Of a stretch of 64,000 bases of DNA, positions 7,773 to 15,255 are shown piece by piece. Location: contig JAAFJN010000003.1 of assembly GCA_013298845.1 (NCBI GenBank), positions 178,989 to 242,988 of the forward strand, written 5' to 3'. Made by a program: the position numbers and the translations under genes. This stretch comes from Chitinophagales bacterium (GTDB lineage: Bacteria > Bacteroidota > Bacteroidia > Chitinophagales > Saprospiraceae). The notes under the pieces were generated by a model, which was given only the letters and a program-made list of their open reading frames with translations, was not told the DNA's origin and did no database searches. Every line of letters starts with the position of its first letter. Position 1 is the stretch's first letter.

Positions 7773-8696
7773 ATGTCTGCGCAACGCCATACGGATATCA
7801 TTCGCACCGAAGCCTTTCGGTTGGGTTTTGAGTTCGTGGGCTTTGCGCGGGCCGAACGCCTCGACGCGGAAGCGCGCAAACTGGAAGCCTGGTTGCAGCA
7901 GGGGGCGCACGGGACCATGTCGTACATGGAAAACCATTTCGACCTGCGCATTGATCCTACTTTGCTGGTTCCCGGGGCAAAAACCGTTATTTGCCTTGCG
8001 TACAATTACCACAATCCCGAAAAACAGGAAGATTCGGAAGCACCCAAAATTAGTCAGTACGCGTACGGTGCTGATTATCACCATGTTATAAAAGATAAAC
8101 TAAAAGAACTAATGGCCTTTATTGCCACCGAGATTGGTGCGGTAGAGGGCCGTTGTTTTGTGGATAGCGCGCCGGTTTTGGAGCGCGAATGGGCACGCCG
8201 CGCCGGCATTGGCTGGAATGGCCGACATACCCTGACCATTAATCCCAAACGTGGATCTTACTTTTTTTTAGCCGAAATTATTTGTGACCTGACCTTGGTA
8301 ACCGATGACCCGATTCGGGATCATTGCGGTACCTGCCGCCGCTGCATTGACGCGTGCCCTACCCAGGCCATTGCGCCCGAAGGCTATTTTTTGGATGCGA
8401 GCAAATGTATCTCGTACCTGACCATCGAATTAAAAGAAGATATTCCGGCGGCATTTTCCAGTCAAATGGACAATTGGATGTTTGGTTGTGATGTGTGCCA
8501 GGATGTATGTCCCTGGAATCGTTTTTCCAAAAAACACCAGGAACCGGCTTTTGACCCCAAACCCGAACTTTTGACCAAAAATAAACGGGAATGGCAGGAG
8601 TTAACGGAGGAGGTATTTGCCGAGGTATTTCGAAAATCAGCAGTGAAGCGGACTAAATACGCGGGTTTAATGCGAAATATTCGTTTTTTAGAGTAG
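7773..8696 (+). CDS. queG: Epoxyqueuosine reductase
   Basis: The 307-residue product is QueG, the cobalamin and iron-sulfur enzyme that reduces epoxyqueuosine to queuosine in tRNA. Two 4Fe-4S clusters are indicated by CGTCRRCIDACP starting near residue 185 and CDVCQDVCPW starting near residue 239. Also visible are the family stretches RAGIGWNGRHT and SKCISYLTIELK. Length is slightly below the E. coli enzyme and typical for Bacteroidota. It closes the pssA-purS-queG operon. AT-rich sequence follows without a clear hairpin. Confidence 0.95.
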   Translation: MSAQRHTDIIRTEAFRLGFEFVGFARAERLDAEARKLEAWLQQGAHGTMSYMENHFDLRIDPTLLVPGAKTVICLAYNYHNPEKQEDSEAPKISQYAYGADYHHVIKDKLKELMAFIATEIGAVEGRCFVDSAPVLEREWARRAGIGWNGRHTLTINPKRGSYFFLAEIICDLTLVTDDPIRDHCGTCRRCIDACPTQAIAPEGYFLDASKCISYLTIELKEDIPAAFSSQMDNWMFGCDVCQDVCPWNRFSKKHQEPAFDPKPELLTKNKREWQELTEEVFAEVFRKSAVKRTKYAGLMRNIRFLE

Positions 8697-8722
8697 TTTT
8701 TATTTTTTTTGTGTCAAATTTT

Positions 8723-8753
8723 TTGTGTCAAAAAAATAATCTTTTTACTTTTG
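8723..8753 (+). promoter_or_regulatory. Promoter of the decayed Rpn-family gene
   Basis: TTG at 8723-8725, a 20-bp spacer and TACTTTTG at 8746-8753 precede an ATG at 8760 by 6 nt, so the mRNA would be leaderless. A directly repeated TTTTTGTGTCAAA (two copies within 8703-8731) overlaps the -33 region. Confidence 0.65.
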
Positions 8754-8759
8754 CGCTCT

Positions 8760-8966
8760 ATGGCGCGTAAAAAAAGAAAACAACCATCAATCTCCACCGA
8801 CCTGCCGTTAGATTTTGGCCCGCACAAACACGATCGGTATTTTCGGTTTGCCCTTCAGGTACACGAAATGGGGGTACAGTTCATCCGGCACGCTCTCCCT
8901 GCCGCAATTGTCCAAATGTTGGATTTGAACACACTGGAGACAACGGATACTTCTTTATGGCATTAA
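8760..8966 (+). pseudogene. Rpn-family nuclease/transposase-like protein, N-terminal fragment
   Basis: From the ATG fixed by the promoter the frame encodes 68 residues. They contain KHDRYFRFALQVHEMGVQFI and MLDLNTLETTDTSLW. This is the N-terminus of the Rpn (PD-(D/E)XK) recombination-promoting nuclease family, in the form common in Saprospiria. Intact members are about 300 residues. Here the frame stops right after TDTSLWH, and the C-terminal part of the family resumes in another frame at 8957. The central nuclease core is therefore missing. An upstream alternative start at 8709 lies before the promoter element and is rejected. Confidence 0.7.
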
Positions 8967-9382
8967 AGGCCAGCAAAGATGTTGTTTATATGGAACAACA
9001 TTGGAAAGAAATCCTTATTTTTGCAAAGGATTTTAAAGGAGATTCGACACTTTTAAGGATGAATCACGTCACCGTAGCGTATCTCTCCCGAGTGTCTCCC
9101 GAATTTAATGAAAAAATTAACAATATAAATAACTTACTCACGACAGAAGAAACCTCAGTAGTAGAACTGAACCACCTCGTTCGCGGGTGGGAAGAGGCGC
9201 AGCGAACGGGTTTTAAGCAGGGCGAAGAAGTAGGCATAGAAAAGGGCATCAACATAGGTGTTGAAAAAGCCGTAGCACGGTACATAAAAAAAGTGCCGGA
9301 AGCCGATGACGCAACCATTGCCCAGTTATTTGAATTACCCATCCAAATTGTAACTGAAATCAGAGCCGGGTTAAATAAATAA
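8957..9382 (+). pseudogene. Rpn-family protein, C-terminal fragment
   Basis: A 141-residue frame, shifted relative to the fragment before it, starts with ALKASKDVVYMEQHWKEI. It continues through LRMNHVTVAYLSRVSPEF and ends in a charged helical tail (GEEVGIEKGINIGVEKAVARY, then DDATIAQLFELP). This matches the C-terminal third of the same Rpn family. The join at 8957-8966 is best explained by an internal deletion of about 150 codons plus a frameshift. The frame could be translated from its own ATG, but it lacks the catalytic core. Residues 57-82 or so are repeated in the next ORF. Confidence 0.65.
9129..9204 (+). repeat. 76-bp perfect direct repeat, copy 1
   Basis: Positions 9129-9204 are identical to 9395-9470 (offset 266). 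The repeat encodes the peptide around NLLTTEETSVVELNHLVRGW in both copies. Flanking sequence diverges on both sides. Confidence 0.95.
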
Positions 9383-9390
9383 GCCGCAGA

Positions 9391-9624
9391 ATGGATAACT
9401 TACTCACGACAGAAGAAACCTCAGTAGTAGAACTGAACCACCTCGTTCGCGGGTGGGAAGAGGCGCAGCGCACCGGGTTTGAAATGGGTATGGAAAAAGG
9501 CATCGAAAAGACGGTGGCGCGTTATATGAAGCAAATGCCGGATGCCGATGATGCTACTGTTGCCCAATTCTTTGAATTACCGATTCAAATGGTAGCCCAG
9601 ATCAGAGCAAAATTAAGCAAATAA
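9391..9624 (+). pseudogene. Second Rpn-family C-terminal tail, partial duplicate
   Basis: The 77-residue frame begins MDNLLTTEETSVVELNHLVR and ends in a tail related to, but diverged from, the upstream copy (GMEKGIEKTVARYMKQMP, then DDATVAQFFELPIQMVAQIR). It starts 8 nt after the previous stop. The first 25 or so codons are identical in DNA to the upstream copy. It looks like the residue of a second tandem Rpn gene from which nearly everything upstream of the tail was lost. A short functional peptide cannot be excluded. Confidence 0.6.
9395..9470 (+). repeat. 76-bp perfect direct repeat, copy 2
   Basis: Identical to 9129-9204. Perfect identity beside clearly diverged tails points to recent gene conversion or recombination between tandem paralogues. 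Confidence 0.95.
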
Positions 9625-9643
9625 TACGAAGTTTACATAATAA

Positions 9644-10285
9644 ATGATAGATATAGCCGCGCTTCGGCGCACGTATGCCCTGCAATCACTCAATGAGTCC
9701 GATGTTTCGGTTTCTCCCTTCGAGCAATTTAAACATTGGTTTGATGAAGCCATTTCGAGTCAAATATTGGAACCGAATGCCATGACTTTGGCAACAGTGG
9801 GCGCAAACGGTCGTCCCTCCGCCCGTATCGTGTTGTTAAAAGGATTCGATGAGCGAGGATTTGTGTTTTTTACCAATTACGAGAGCCGGAAAGGGGCTGA
9901 AATGGCCCAGTATCCCAATGCTGCGTTGTTGTTTTGCTGGCTGGAACTGGAACGCCAAATTCGCATTGAAGGCAAAATTGAAAAAATTAGCCGCGAAGAC
10001 TCGGAAGCGTATTTTGTCAGTCGCCCCAAAGGCAGCCAGATCGGGGCTTGGGCAAGTCCGCAAAGTCAGGTCATCAGCGATCGTTCAATATTGGAAAAAA
10101 AGCAGGCCGACCTCGAAGAAGAATACAAAGACGCACCGGTATTGCCTTTGCCGCCCAATTGGGGAGGATATGTACTTCGCCCCGACTATTTTGAGTTTTG
10201 GCAAGGTCGGGAAAGCCGTTTACACGACCGAATTGCTTATCAATTGGCCGAAAGTACGTGGCACACCAGCCGATTGGCTCCGTAG
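9644..10285 (+). CDS. pdxH: Pyridoxamine 5'-phosphate oxidase
   Basis: The 213-residue product is the FMN-dependent PNP/PMP oxidase that makes pyridoxal 5'-phosphate. Conserved parts are the N-terminal [13 protein letters not shown], the FMN-binding [19 protein letters not shown] at about residues 63-81, [16 protein letters not shown] in the middle and the C-terminal WHTSRLAP, where the family normally ends in RLxP. Length equals the E. coli enzyme. It starts 19 nt after the Rpn remnant and has no visible partner gene in the vitamin B6 pathway. Confidence 0.96.
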   Translation: MIDIAALRRTYALQSLNESDVSVSPFEQFKHWFDEAISSQILEPNAMTLATVGANGRPSARIVLLKGFDERGFVFFTNYESRKGAEMAQYPNAALLFCWLELERQIRIEGKIEKISREDSEAYFVSRPKGSQIGAWASPQSQVISDRSILEKKQADLEEEYKDAPVLPLPPNWGGYVLRPDYFEFWQGRESRLHDRIAYQLAESTWHTSRLAP

Positions 10286-10316
10286 TCCCACGAGGCTGTT
10301 TCAAAGCAATAAAAAT

Positions 10317-10349
10317 GTCCCATTTCCGCATCTGTTGCAGAAATGGGAC
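10317..10349 (-). terminator. Terminator of the DUF1080 operon, shared with pdxH
   Basis: GTCCCATTTC (10317-10326) pairs with GAAATGGGAC (10340-10349). On the reverse strand the hairpin is followed by ATTTTTATT, so it best serves the leftward operon ending at 10368. It may also end pdxH. Confidence 0.75.
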
Positions 10350-10367
10350 TTTAGACATGCTCTTGTT

Positions 10368-10982
10368 TTACAGGGGTTTTACCCGAATATTCCGCCAGCG
10401 TACTTTAATGCCGCCGCCATCGTGGATTTGTAAGGCGATTTGGCCATTAGCCGCCCCGATTTTGGCATCTTTTAAATAAATCATCTCCGTACCGTTGAGG
10501 TAGGTGCGCACTTCGTCGCCCATAACCTTTACGCGCATGGTGTTCCACTCGCTTGGTTTGAGCATTTTTTCCAAATCCGCTACCGGTTGAATCAGCCAGC
10601 CGCGTCCGTAAGATTCATATATACCACCGGAGTGCTGTCCCAAAGGCGCTACCTCTGCCTGCCAGCCGGTGATTTTGGTGCCTTCCAGCGAAGAGCGGAA
10701 AAATACCCCGCTATTACCGTTGGCCTCCTGTTTAAATTCCAACGTAAGATCAAAGTTTTTGTATTGCCCGGTGGTGGCCAAGTAACCGTATTGTTTATCG
10801 GGGCCACTTTCCGAAATCAGGTTGCCGTTTTCAACGTACCATTTTTCGGTGCCGTGAATCACCCATCCGTCCAAGTTTTTACCGTTAAAAAGGCTAACCG
10901 AGCCGTCATTGGCCTTGCGGGAACCCGCGCAGCCCGATAAAAAAGCGACAATACTGCAAAAAATAAAGGTTTTTATGTTCAT
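10368..10982 (-). CDS. DUF1080 (3-keto-disaccharide hydrolase family) lipoprotein, second copy
   Basis: The 204-residue product begins MNIKTFIFCSIVAFLSGCAG, a lipoprotein signal with lipobox SGC. The rest is a DUF1080 domain (PF06439, concanavalin-like fold). It opens SLFNGKNLDGWVIHG and includes GNSGVFFRSSLEG and the closing KVRWRNIRVKPL. Some members hydrolyse 3-keto-glycosides. The ATG overlaps the stop of the preceding gene by 4 nt (ATGA), so translation is probably coupled. It is last in the Gfo/Idh-DUF1080-DUF1080 operon. The upstream start at 11123 would run deep into the preceding gene and is rejected. Confidence 0.85.
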   Translation of the reverse strand: MNIKTFIFCSIVAFLSGCAGSRKANDGSVSLFNGKNLDGWVIHGTEKWYVENGNLISESGPDKQYGYLATTGQYKNFDLTLEFKQEANGNSGVFFRSSLEGTKITGWQAEVAPLGQHSGGIYESYGRGWLIQPVADLEKMLKPSEWNTMRVKVMGDEVRTYLNGTEMIYLKDAKIGAANGQIALQIHDGGGIKVRWRNIRVKPL

Positions 10983-11665
10983 AGTGGGCGGATTTTGATG
11001 TTTTTGAACCAGGTAACTTTGCCGTGGTCCTGAAGACCAATGCGGCCGCGTTTGGCGCGTCCGTAGGCCGGAAAATCTTTCCACTTGCCCGTTTTGGCAA
11101 GGGTTTCCCATTCCGGAGTCCAAAGTTGGTATTCGGCGGTTTTTTGCCCGTTGAGCCAGTGTTCTACGCGGCCTTTGTTTACAACCAACCGAGTAAAATT
11201 AAATTCGCCCACGGGTTTGTAGGCGGCCACTTTGGGTGGGTGCATGGCGTAGTTGGCCCCCGATTTTTGCCAATCTTCCAGTTTTTCGGGGAAACCCACG
11301 TCGTCAATTAACTGATATTCGGGACCGGTTACGTACACTGCTTCGTATTTGGGCGATTCTACGACGTTAAAAAAGATACCGCTGTTGCCGCCCGGAGATA
11401 CTTTCCATTCCAGCGTTAGTTCAAAGTTTTCGTACTCCTCATCGCTCACAATATCGTTAGAACCTTGGCTAAGGGCAATCATCTGGCCGTCTTTTACTTC
11501 CCAGCCTTTAATGCCTTTAGCGTTGTAATTATGCCATCCGTTGAGTGTTTTTCCGTCAAAAAGTAATTTCCAGCCCGATTTTTCCTCGGCTTTGCTCAGT
11601 TTGTTGCTGGAGGAGCAGGCCGCTACTATGGTTAATAAAGGGATAAATAAAAATGTATATTTCAT
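10979..11665 (-). CDS. DUF1080 (3-keto-disaccharide hydrolase family) lipoprotein, first copy
   Basis: Starting at the ATG 11663-11665, the 228-residue product has a lipoprotein signal MKYTFLFIPLLTIVAACSSS (lipobox AAC). Its DUF1080 domain opens WKLLFDGKTLNGWHNYN, includes PGGNSGIFFNVVESPKY in the middle and ends VTWFKNIKIRPL. It differs from the second copy in length and detail, so the two are not a recent duplication. It lies 40 nt after the Gfo/Idh gene and overlaps the next gene by 4 nt. The enzyme probably sits on the periplasmic or outer-membrane surface. The substrate is not evident. Confidence 0.86.
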   Translation of the reverse strand: MKYTFLFIPLLTIVAACSSSNKLSKAEEKSGWKLLFDGKTLNGWHNYNAKGIKGWEVKDGQMIALSQGSNDIVSDEEYENFELTLEWKVSPGGNSGIFFNVVESPKYEAVYVTGPEYQLIDDVGFPEKLEDWQKSGANYAMHPPKVAAYKPVGEFNFTRLVVNKGRVEHWLNGQKTAEYQLWTPEWETLAKTGKWKDFPAYGRAKRGRIGLQDHGKVTWFKNIKIRPL

Positions 11666-11705
11666 TGTTGATAGTGTATTGATGAAGAATAACAAGCCAT
11701 TTTGA

Positions 11706-13073
11706 TTACAGAAGTTTTAATTTCTCCGGATCCCAACGCACGGTTTTTTCGCCAAAATAACTGTCGTTACACAACAATGCCGGTGCGGCTGCCCGGAAGC
11801 CAAAGGTAGCATCTTCCATCACCGAAGTGTTATTGCGTACCCCCGTAAAGAAATTAGAGAAGTGGTCGTAGTGCGCCCCTTTATAACCGTCTTCAACGCG
11901 GTATTTTGCTTCGGCGGGGGGGAGCATCCGTTTGCGGGCACCCAATGCTTTGTCCATTTCGTCGGCTTTAGCGCTAAGGAAAGTGTCCATCGGATCGGTG
12001 GTGAGGTTTTTACGAAGCGTTACATCGTCCCAGGTAACGTCCATTGCGCCCTCGGTACCTACCATGCGCAGGTAAGTGCTGCCCGAAGTGCCGTCTACAA
12101 AATTCACGCGCAGGGAAAGATTAAAGGCCGAATGTGCCTTTGTCTCCGGATAATCAAACATACCCAACAATACATCGGGTACTTCGCGGCCATCTTTCCA
12201 ATAGCGCAGACCACCCGTGGCCATTACTTTGTTGGGGCCATTAGAACTGATGATAAAATGTAAACTGGAGAACAGGTGTACAAAAAGATCTCCCGAAACC
12301 CCCGTACCGTAGTCGCGGTAATTGCGCCAGCGGAAAAAGCGCAGCGGGTCGAACGCACGTTTGGTGGTGTTGGCAATGTAGCGGTCCCAGTCCACCGTTT
12401 TGGGCGATGCATCCGTCGGAATAGCGTATTGCCACGCGCCCGTTGGCGAATTACGCGCCCAAAACCCTTCGGCGTAAATCAACTGACCAATGGCGCCTTC
12501 CTGATACAGTTTTTTGGCGGTTTCGTTGCCCAAAGAACTCATGCCCTGGCTACCAACCTGATAGGTTTTGCCACTTTTACGTTGGGCTTCAATTACCGCG
12601 TAGCCTTCACTAATGTCGTGGACCATTGGTTTTTCGCAATAAGCACCTTTGCCGTGGGTAAGTGCATCCACCGAAATTTGTTTGTGCCAGTGGTCTGGAA
12701 CGGCAATAATAACGGCGTCAATGTCCTTACGGCTCAGGATTTCCATGTAATCGCGGGTCGTAAAAAGGTCGTTCCCGTATTTTCTTTTGGCATCGGCCAG
12801 TCGGCCATCGTACAAGTCGCAGGCGGCTACCAGTTTTACACCGGGTACCTGTAACGCCGTATCGGTATCGGCATTGCCCATGCCGCCGGCACCAATCAGG
12901 GCAATATTAATGTTGTCATTTGGCCCAATTCGGGGCGTACGGGTAATAAGGTGTTCGGTGGCAGCATCTTGTGCGGTTAACAGGGACGGGACTGAACTGC
13001 CTAATACAGCAGCCCCGGTAGCCATTTTTTTGACAAAGTCGCGCCGGGAACTGGATTGGTTAGTGACCTTCAT
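11706..13073 (-). CDS. Tat-exported Gfo/Idh/MocA-family oxidoreductase
   Basis: The 455-residue product has a twin-arginine signal (SSSRRDFVKKMATGAAVLGS, RR at residues 10-11). A Rossmann fold follows with ALIGAGGMGNAD near residues 58-69 and the EKP motif (AYCEKPMVHD). These enzymes oxidise or reduce sugars with bound NAD(P). Export folded with cofactor through Tat is typical of the Bacteroidota branch. It heads an operon with two DUF1080 lipoproteins. Gfo/Idh plus DUF1080 pairs are known to make and cleave 3-keto-sugars, so a periplasmic 3-keto-glycoside route is a reasonable inference. TatC is encoded at 28.5 kb. Confidence 0.88.
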   Translation of the reverse strand: MKVTNQSSSRRDFVKKMATGAAVLGSSVPSLLTAQDAATEHLITRTPRIGPNDNINIALIGAGGMGNADTDTALQVPGVKLVAACDLYDGRLADAKRKYGNDLFTTRDYMEILSRKDIDAVIIAVPDHWHKQISVDALTHGKGAYCEKPMVHDISEGYAVIEAQRKSGKTYQVGSQGMSSLGNETAKKLYQEGAIGQLIYAEGFWARNSPTGAWQYAIPTDASPKTVDWDRYIANTTKRAFDPLRFFRWRNYRDYGTGVSGDLFVHLFSSLHFIISSNGPNKVMATGGLRYWKDGREVPDVLLGMFDYPETKAHSAFNLSLRVNFVDGTSGSTYLRMVGTEGAMDVTWDDVTLRKNLTTDPMDTFLSAKADEMDKALGARKRMLPPAEAKYRVEDGYKGAHYDHFSNFFTGVRNNTSVMEDATFGFRAAAPALLCNDSYFGEKTVRWDPEKLKLL

Positions 13074-13101
13074 AATAAAAGTATAAGATTTTGATGTGCA
13101 G

Positions 13102-13109
13102 CAAAGTTA
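13102..13109 (-). promoter_or_regulatory. -7 element (TAACTTTG) of the Gfo/Idh-DUF1080 operon
   Basis: The reverse strand reads TAACTTTG, 28 nt before the ATG at 13073. Confidence 0.65.
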
Positions 13110-13259
13110 TACTTTTTATTCTGAGCAACGTTAGGGTTGTGGATAGATTTATTGGCGATAACCGGATTTCAGTGCCTGGGGTAAACCACGTCGAAGTGCA
13201 AAGCAATATTTACCACGCGCAGTCGCTCGAAGGGAATTTAGACGCGCCCGAATAGGCAT

Positions 13260-13294
13260 AAAAAAGCCCGGTACTGCGTGCTGCAATACCGGGC
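13260..13294 (-). terminator. Terminator of the DUF1573 gene
   Basis: GCCCGGTA (13266-13273) and TACCGGGC (13287-13294) form an 8-bp stem. On the reverse strand it is followed by a run of T (the A-run at 13260-13265), the layout of an intrinsic terminator for the leftward gene ending at 13335. Confidence 0.85.
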
Positions 13295-13334
13295 ATATCG
13301 TCAAACCAAAATCAATCAGTCGAAGAAATAGGGT

Positions 13335-13772
13335 TTAGCCTTTAGGCAAACCGTTGCTGCCAGCAGGAACACTTTCCTGAGTTGGAGCCGTTTTAACTTC
13401 ACCTTTAATGGTCAAAGTGTGCGTGTCGGCTGTTTCGTTGGTGGTCAAAGTAACTGTTTTAGTAAACATACCTTCACGGTTGGTGTCGTAGTTTACTTCG
13501 ATTACTGAAGATTCACCAGGCATAACTGGCTCTTTTGGGTAAGTTGGAACGGTGCAACCGCAAGAACCTTTAGCCGATTTGATGATCAAAGGCTCGGTAC
13601 CAGTGTTGGTGAATTTGAACTTACGAACGCGGTCGCTGCCTTTTTCAATTTTACCGTAGTCAATAGTAGTTGACTCGAAAGTCATTGCTGGGCCGCTTGC
13701 AGCCTTAGATTGAGCGTTTACGCAAACGATTGCAGCGAAAAAGAGAGCGAATACTGAGATTAACTGTTTCAT
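13335..13772 (-). CDS. DUF1573 domain secreted protein
   Basis: The start at ATG 13770-13772 gives MKQLISVFALFFAAIVCVNAQ, a clear signal peptide. The 145-residue product then has a single DUF1573 Ig-like domain: TIDYGKIEKGSDRVRKFKFT, the hallmark SAKGSCGCTVPTYPKEP at about residues 71-87, and a closing VTLTTNETADTHTLTIKGEV. These ASPM/SPD-2-like domains are abundant in Bacteroidota. Their role is unknown, probably structural or adhesive in the envelope. It is monocistronic, with its own promoter and terminator. An upstream start at 13835 lies within the leader and is rejected. Confidence 0.82.
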   Translation of the reverse strand: MKQLISVFALFFAAIVCVNAQSKAASGPAMTFESTTIDYGKIEKGSDRVRKFKFTNTGTEPLIIKSAKGSCGCTVPTYPKEPVMPGESSVIEVNYDTNREGMFTKTVTLTTNETADTHTLTIKGEVKTAPTQESVPAGSNGLPKG

Positions 13773-13843
13773 TGTCAGATGAAAATAGATAATGATGAAA
13801 TGAATTTTTTTAAACTTGTTTTTCTTTTGTCTCAAAGACGTTG

Positions 13844-13851
13844 CAAAGGTA
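13844..13851 (-). promoter_or_regulatory. -7 element (TACCTTTG) of the DUF1573 gene
   Basis: The reverse strand reads TACCTTTG, 71 nt before the chosen ATG at 13772. Confidence 0.65.
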
Positions 13852-13915
13852 GAGGGGGAAGTAAAATATAAGATATAACAGGCTGTTAACGATAGTCAAA
13901 ACATTGTAAATACCC

Positions 13916-15235
13916 TTAGCGCGCTCGCGCAAATATTTGATCCACAATGCGTTGTAAAAATCTTTTGTCTTCGGTAATAATATCCGCATCTCCCTGTAAC
14001 TGCTGTTGAAACTCAATTGACTTGTTAAAACTGGTCGTAGCCCCCCCAATACTGTCCAATCCGATGGTAACGATATAGGCATTATCCTTGGGTACGTTCG
14101 ATTTGTTCAACACGCGGCCCTGCAAAGTTCCAAATTCATAGTAAGGGTAATTGTCCAGTCGGATCACTACCCTTTGGTTGGGTTTTACCTTGCCACTGCC
14201 CACAATCGGCAGGCGCGAGCGACCCACGATTTGGGTAGAAGTAGGCGGCGCAATAATCATCACCTGTTCCCCTTGTTTAACGTATTGCCGCTCGGTGTAA
14301 AATTTATTCAGCGACACAATGCCGGGAATTGGGGCCGTTAAAAGGTAGTTTTGTTTCCACCGGTCCAACGATGTGCGCAAAGCACTCAGCGCCGATTTGA
14401 GGCGTCCTTCGGTGGAGTTGGCATCCAGGGTCTCGTCGAACCGAACAACCCCAATACTGCGCTGTAACCCACTGATTTCGCTTTGTTGGCCCATAATCTG
14501 CTCCCGGTAAGTATTATAATTGCGTTCGGCGGCCAATAACCGGTCGTAGTGCGGGTTCAATTCATTTTGCGAAATTACTTTTTCGTCAAAAGCCGTTTTG
14601 TTTTTGTTGTAAATTTGACGGGCTTCGGCCAGTTCGGTGGCGGCTTTACGCTGGTTGTCCTGAATGGTTTTAATGGCATTTTGCCGAATGGAAATTTGCT
14701 GTTGAACGCCCGCTACATTGGCCGAAGTAGCCGTTCGGCGGTTGTTTTTGGCAAAATTATACTGCTCCAATTGTTGCACAAAAGCAGCATAGTCGTTGCC
14801 CAGTTCACCAAGGCGTAATATACCATTGATCGGGGCCAACAACAACAGGCTGTCGGCCGTACTGACGCGTTCCCATTGCCAAACCTTTTTCTCCAACAAC
14901 AAAACATCTTCGTAGTTGGCCGCATTTTCGAGCACAATTAAGGGGGTACCGGCTGCAATGGTATCATTTTCTTTCACCAAAAACTTTTCAATGTGGCCAT
15001 CTACCCGCGCAACAACTTCCACCGGCGGGACGGCTGTGGTAAACTCCACCCGCGCCCGAATAACATCGGGGTAGCGGATCACCCAACTGGCAATGACCAA
15101 TAAACTAAAGGCCAACAATACCACGGTTGTTCCCCAACGCACCAACCAACCGGGCGGCGTGCCCAATATTTCGGAAATGTCCTCGGAGCGGACTTCCAAC
15201 ATTTTTTCCTGTCGTTCTCTTTTTTCCTGACTCAT
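13916..15235 (-). CDS. HlyD-family periplasmic adaptor protein
   Basis: The 439-residue product has a cytoplasmic N-terminus, one membrane segment (about residues 33-52, TTVVLLAFSLLVIASWVIRY) and a first lipoyl half (VVARVDGHIEKFLVKENDTI). A long coiled coil follows (about 165-280, rich in NKNKTAF, AERNYNTYREQIM and similar). A second lipoyl half and beta-barrel close it (LTAPIPGIVSLNKFY, then VVIRLDNYPYYEFG). This is the adaptor type that pairs with peptidase-containing ABC exporters of bacteriocin-like peptides. No ABC ATPase or outer-membrane channel is beside it; it follows a UMF1-type MFS gene by 20 nt. Confidence 0.85.
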   Translation of the reverse strand: MSQEKRERQEKMLEVRSEDISEILGTPPGWLVRWGTTVVLLAFSLLVIASWVIRYPDVIRARVEFTTAVPPVEVVARVDGHIEKFLVKENDTIAAGTPLIVLENAANYEDVLLLEKKVWQWERVSTADSLLLLAPINGILRLGELGNDYAAFVQQLEQYNFAKNNRRTATSANVAGVQQQISIRQNAIKTIQDNQRKAATELAEARQIYNKNKTAFDEKVISQNELNPHYDRLLAAERNYNTYREQIMGQQSEISGLQRSIGVVRFDETLDANSTEGRLKSALSALRTSLDRWKQNYLLTAPIPGIVSLNKFYTERQYVKQGEQVMIIAPPTSTQIVGRSRLPIVGSGKVKPNQRVVIRLDNYPYYEFGTLQGRVLNKSNVPKDNAYIVTIGLDSIGGATTSFNKSIEFQQQLQGDADIITEDKRFLQRIVDQIFARAR

Positions 15236-15255
15236 ATTTTTTAAAATAATCCGCG

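Noticed and set aside
13149-13259. A 36-codon Arg-rich ORF on the minus strand in the gap between the Gfo/Idh and DUF1573 genes.
   Set aside because: It starts inside the DUF1573 terminator region, has no promoter or ribosome binding site, and shows no family resemblance.
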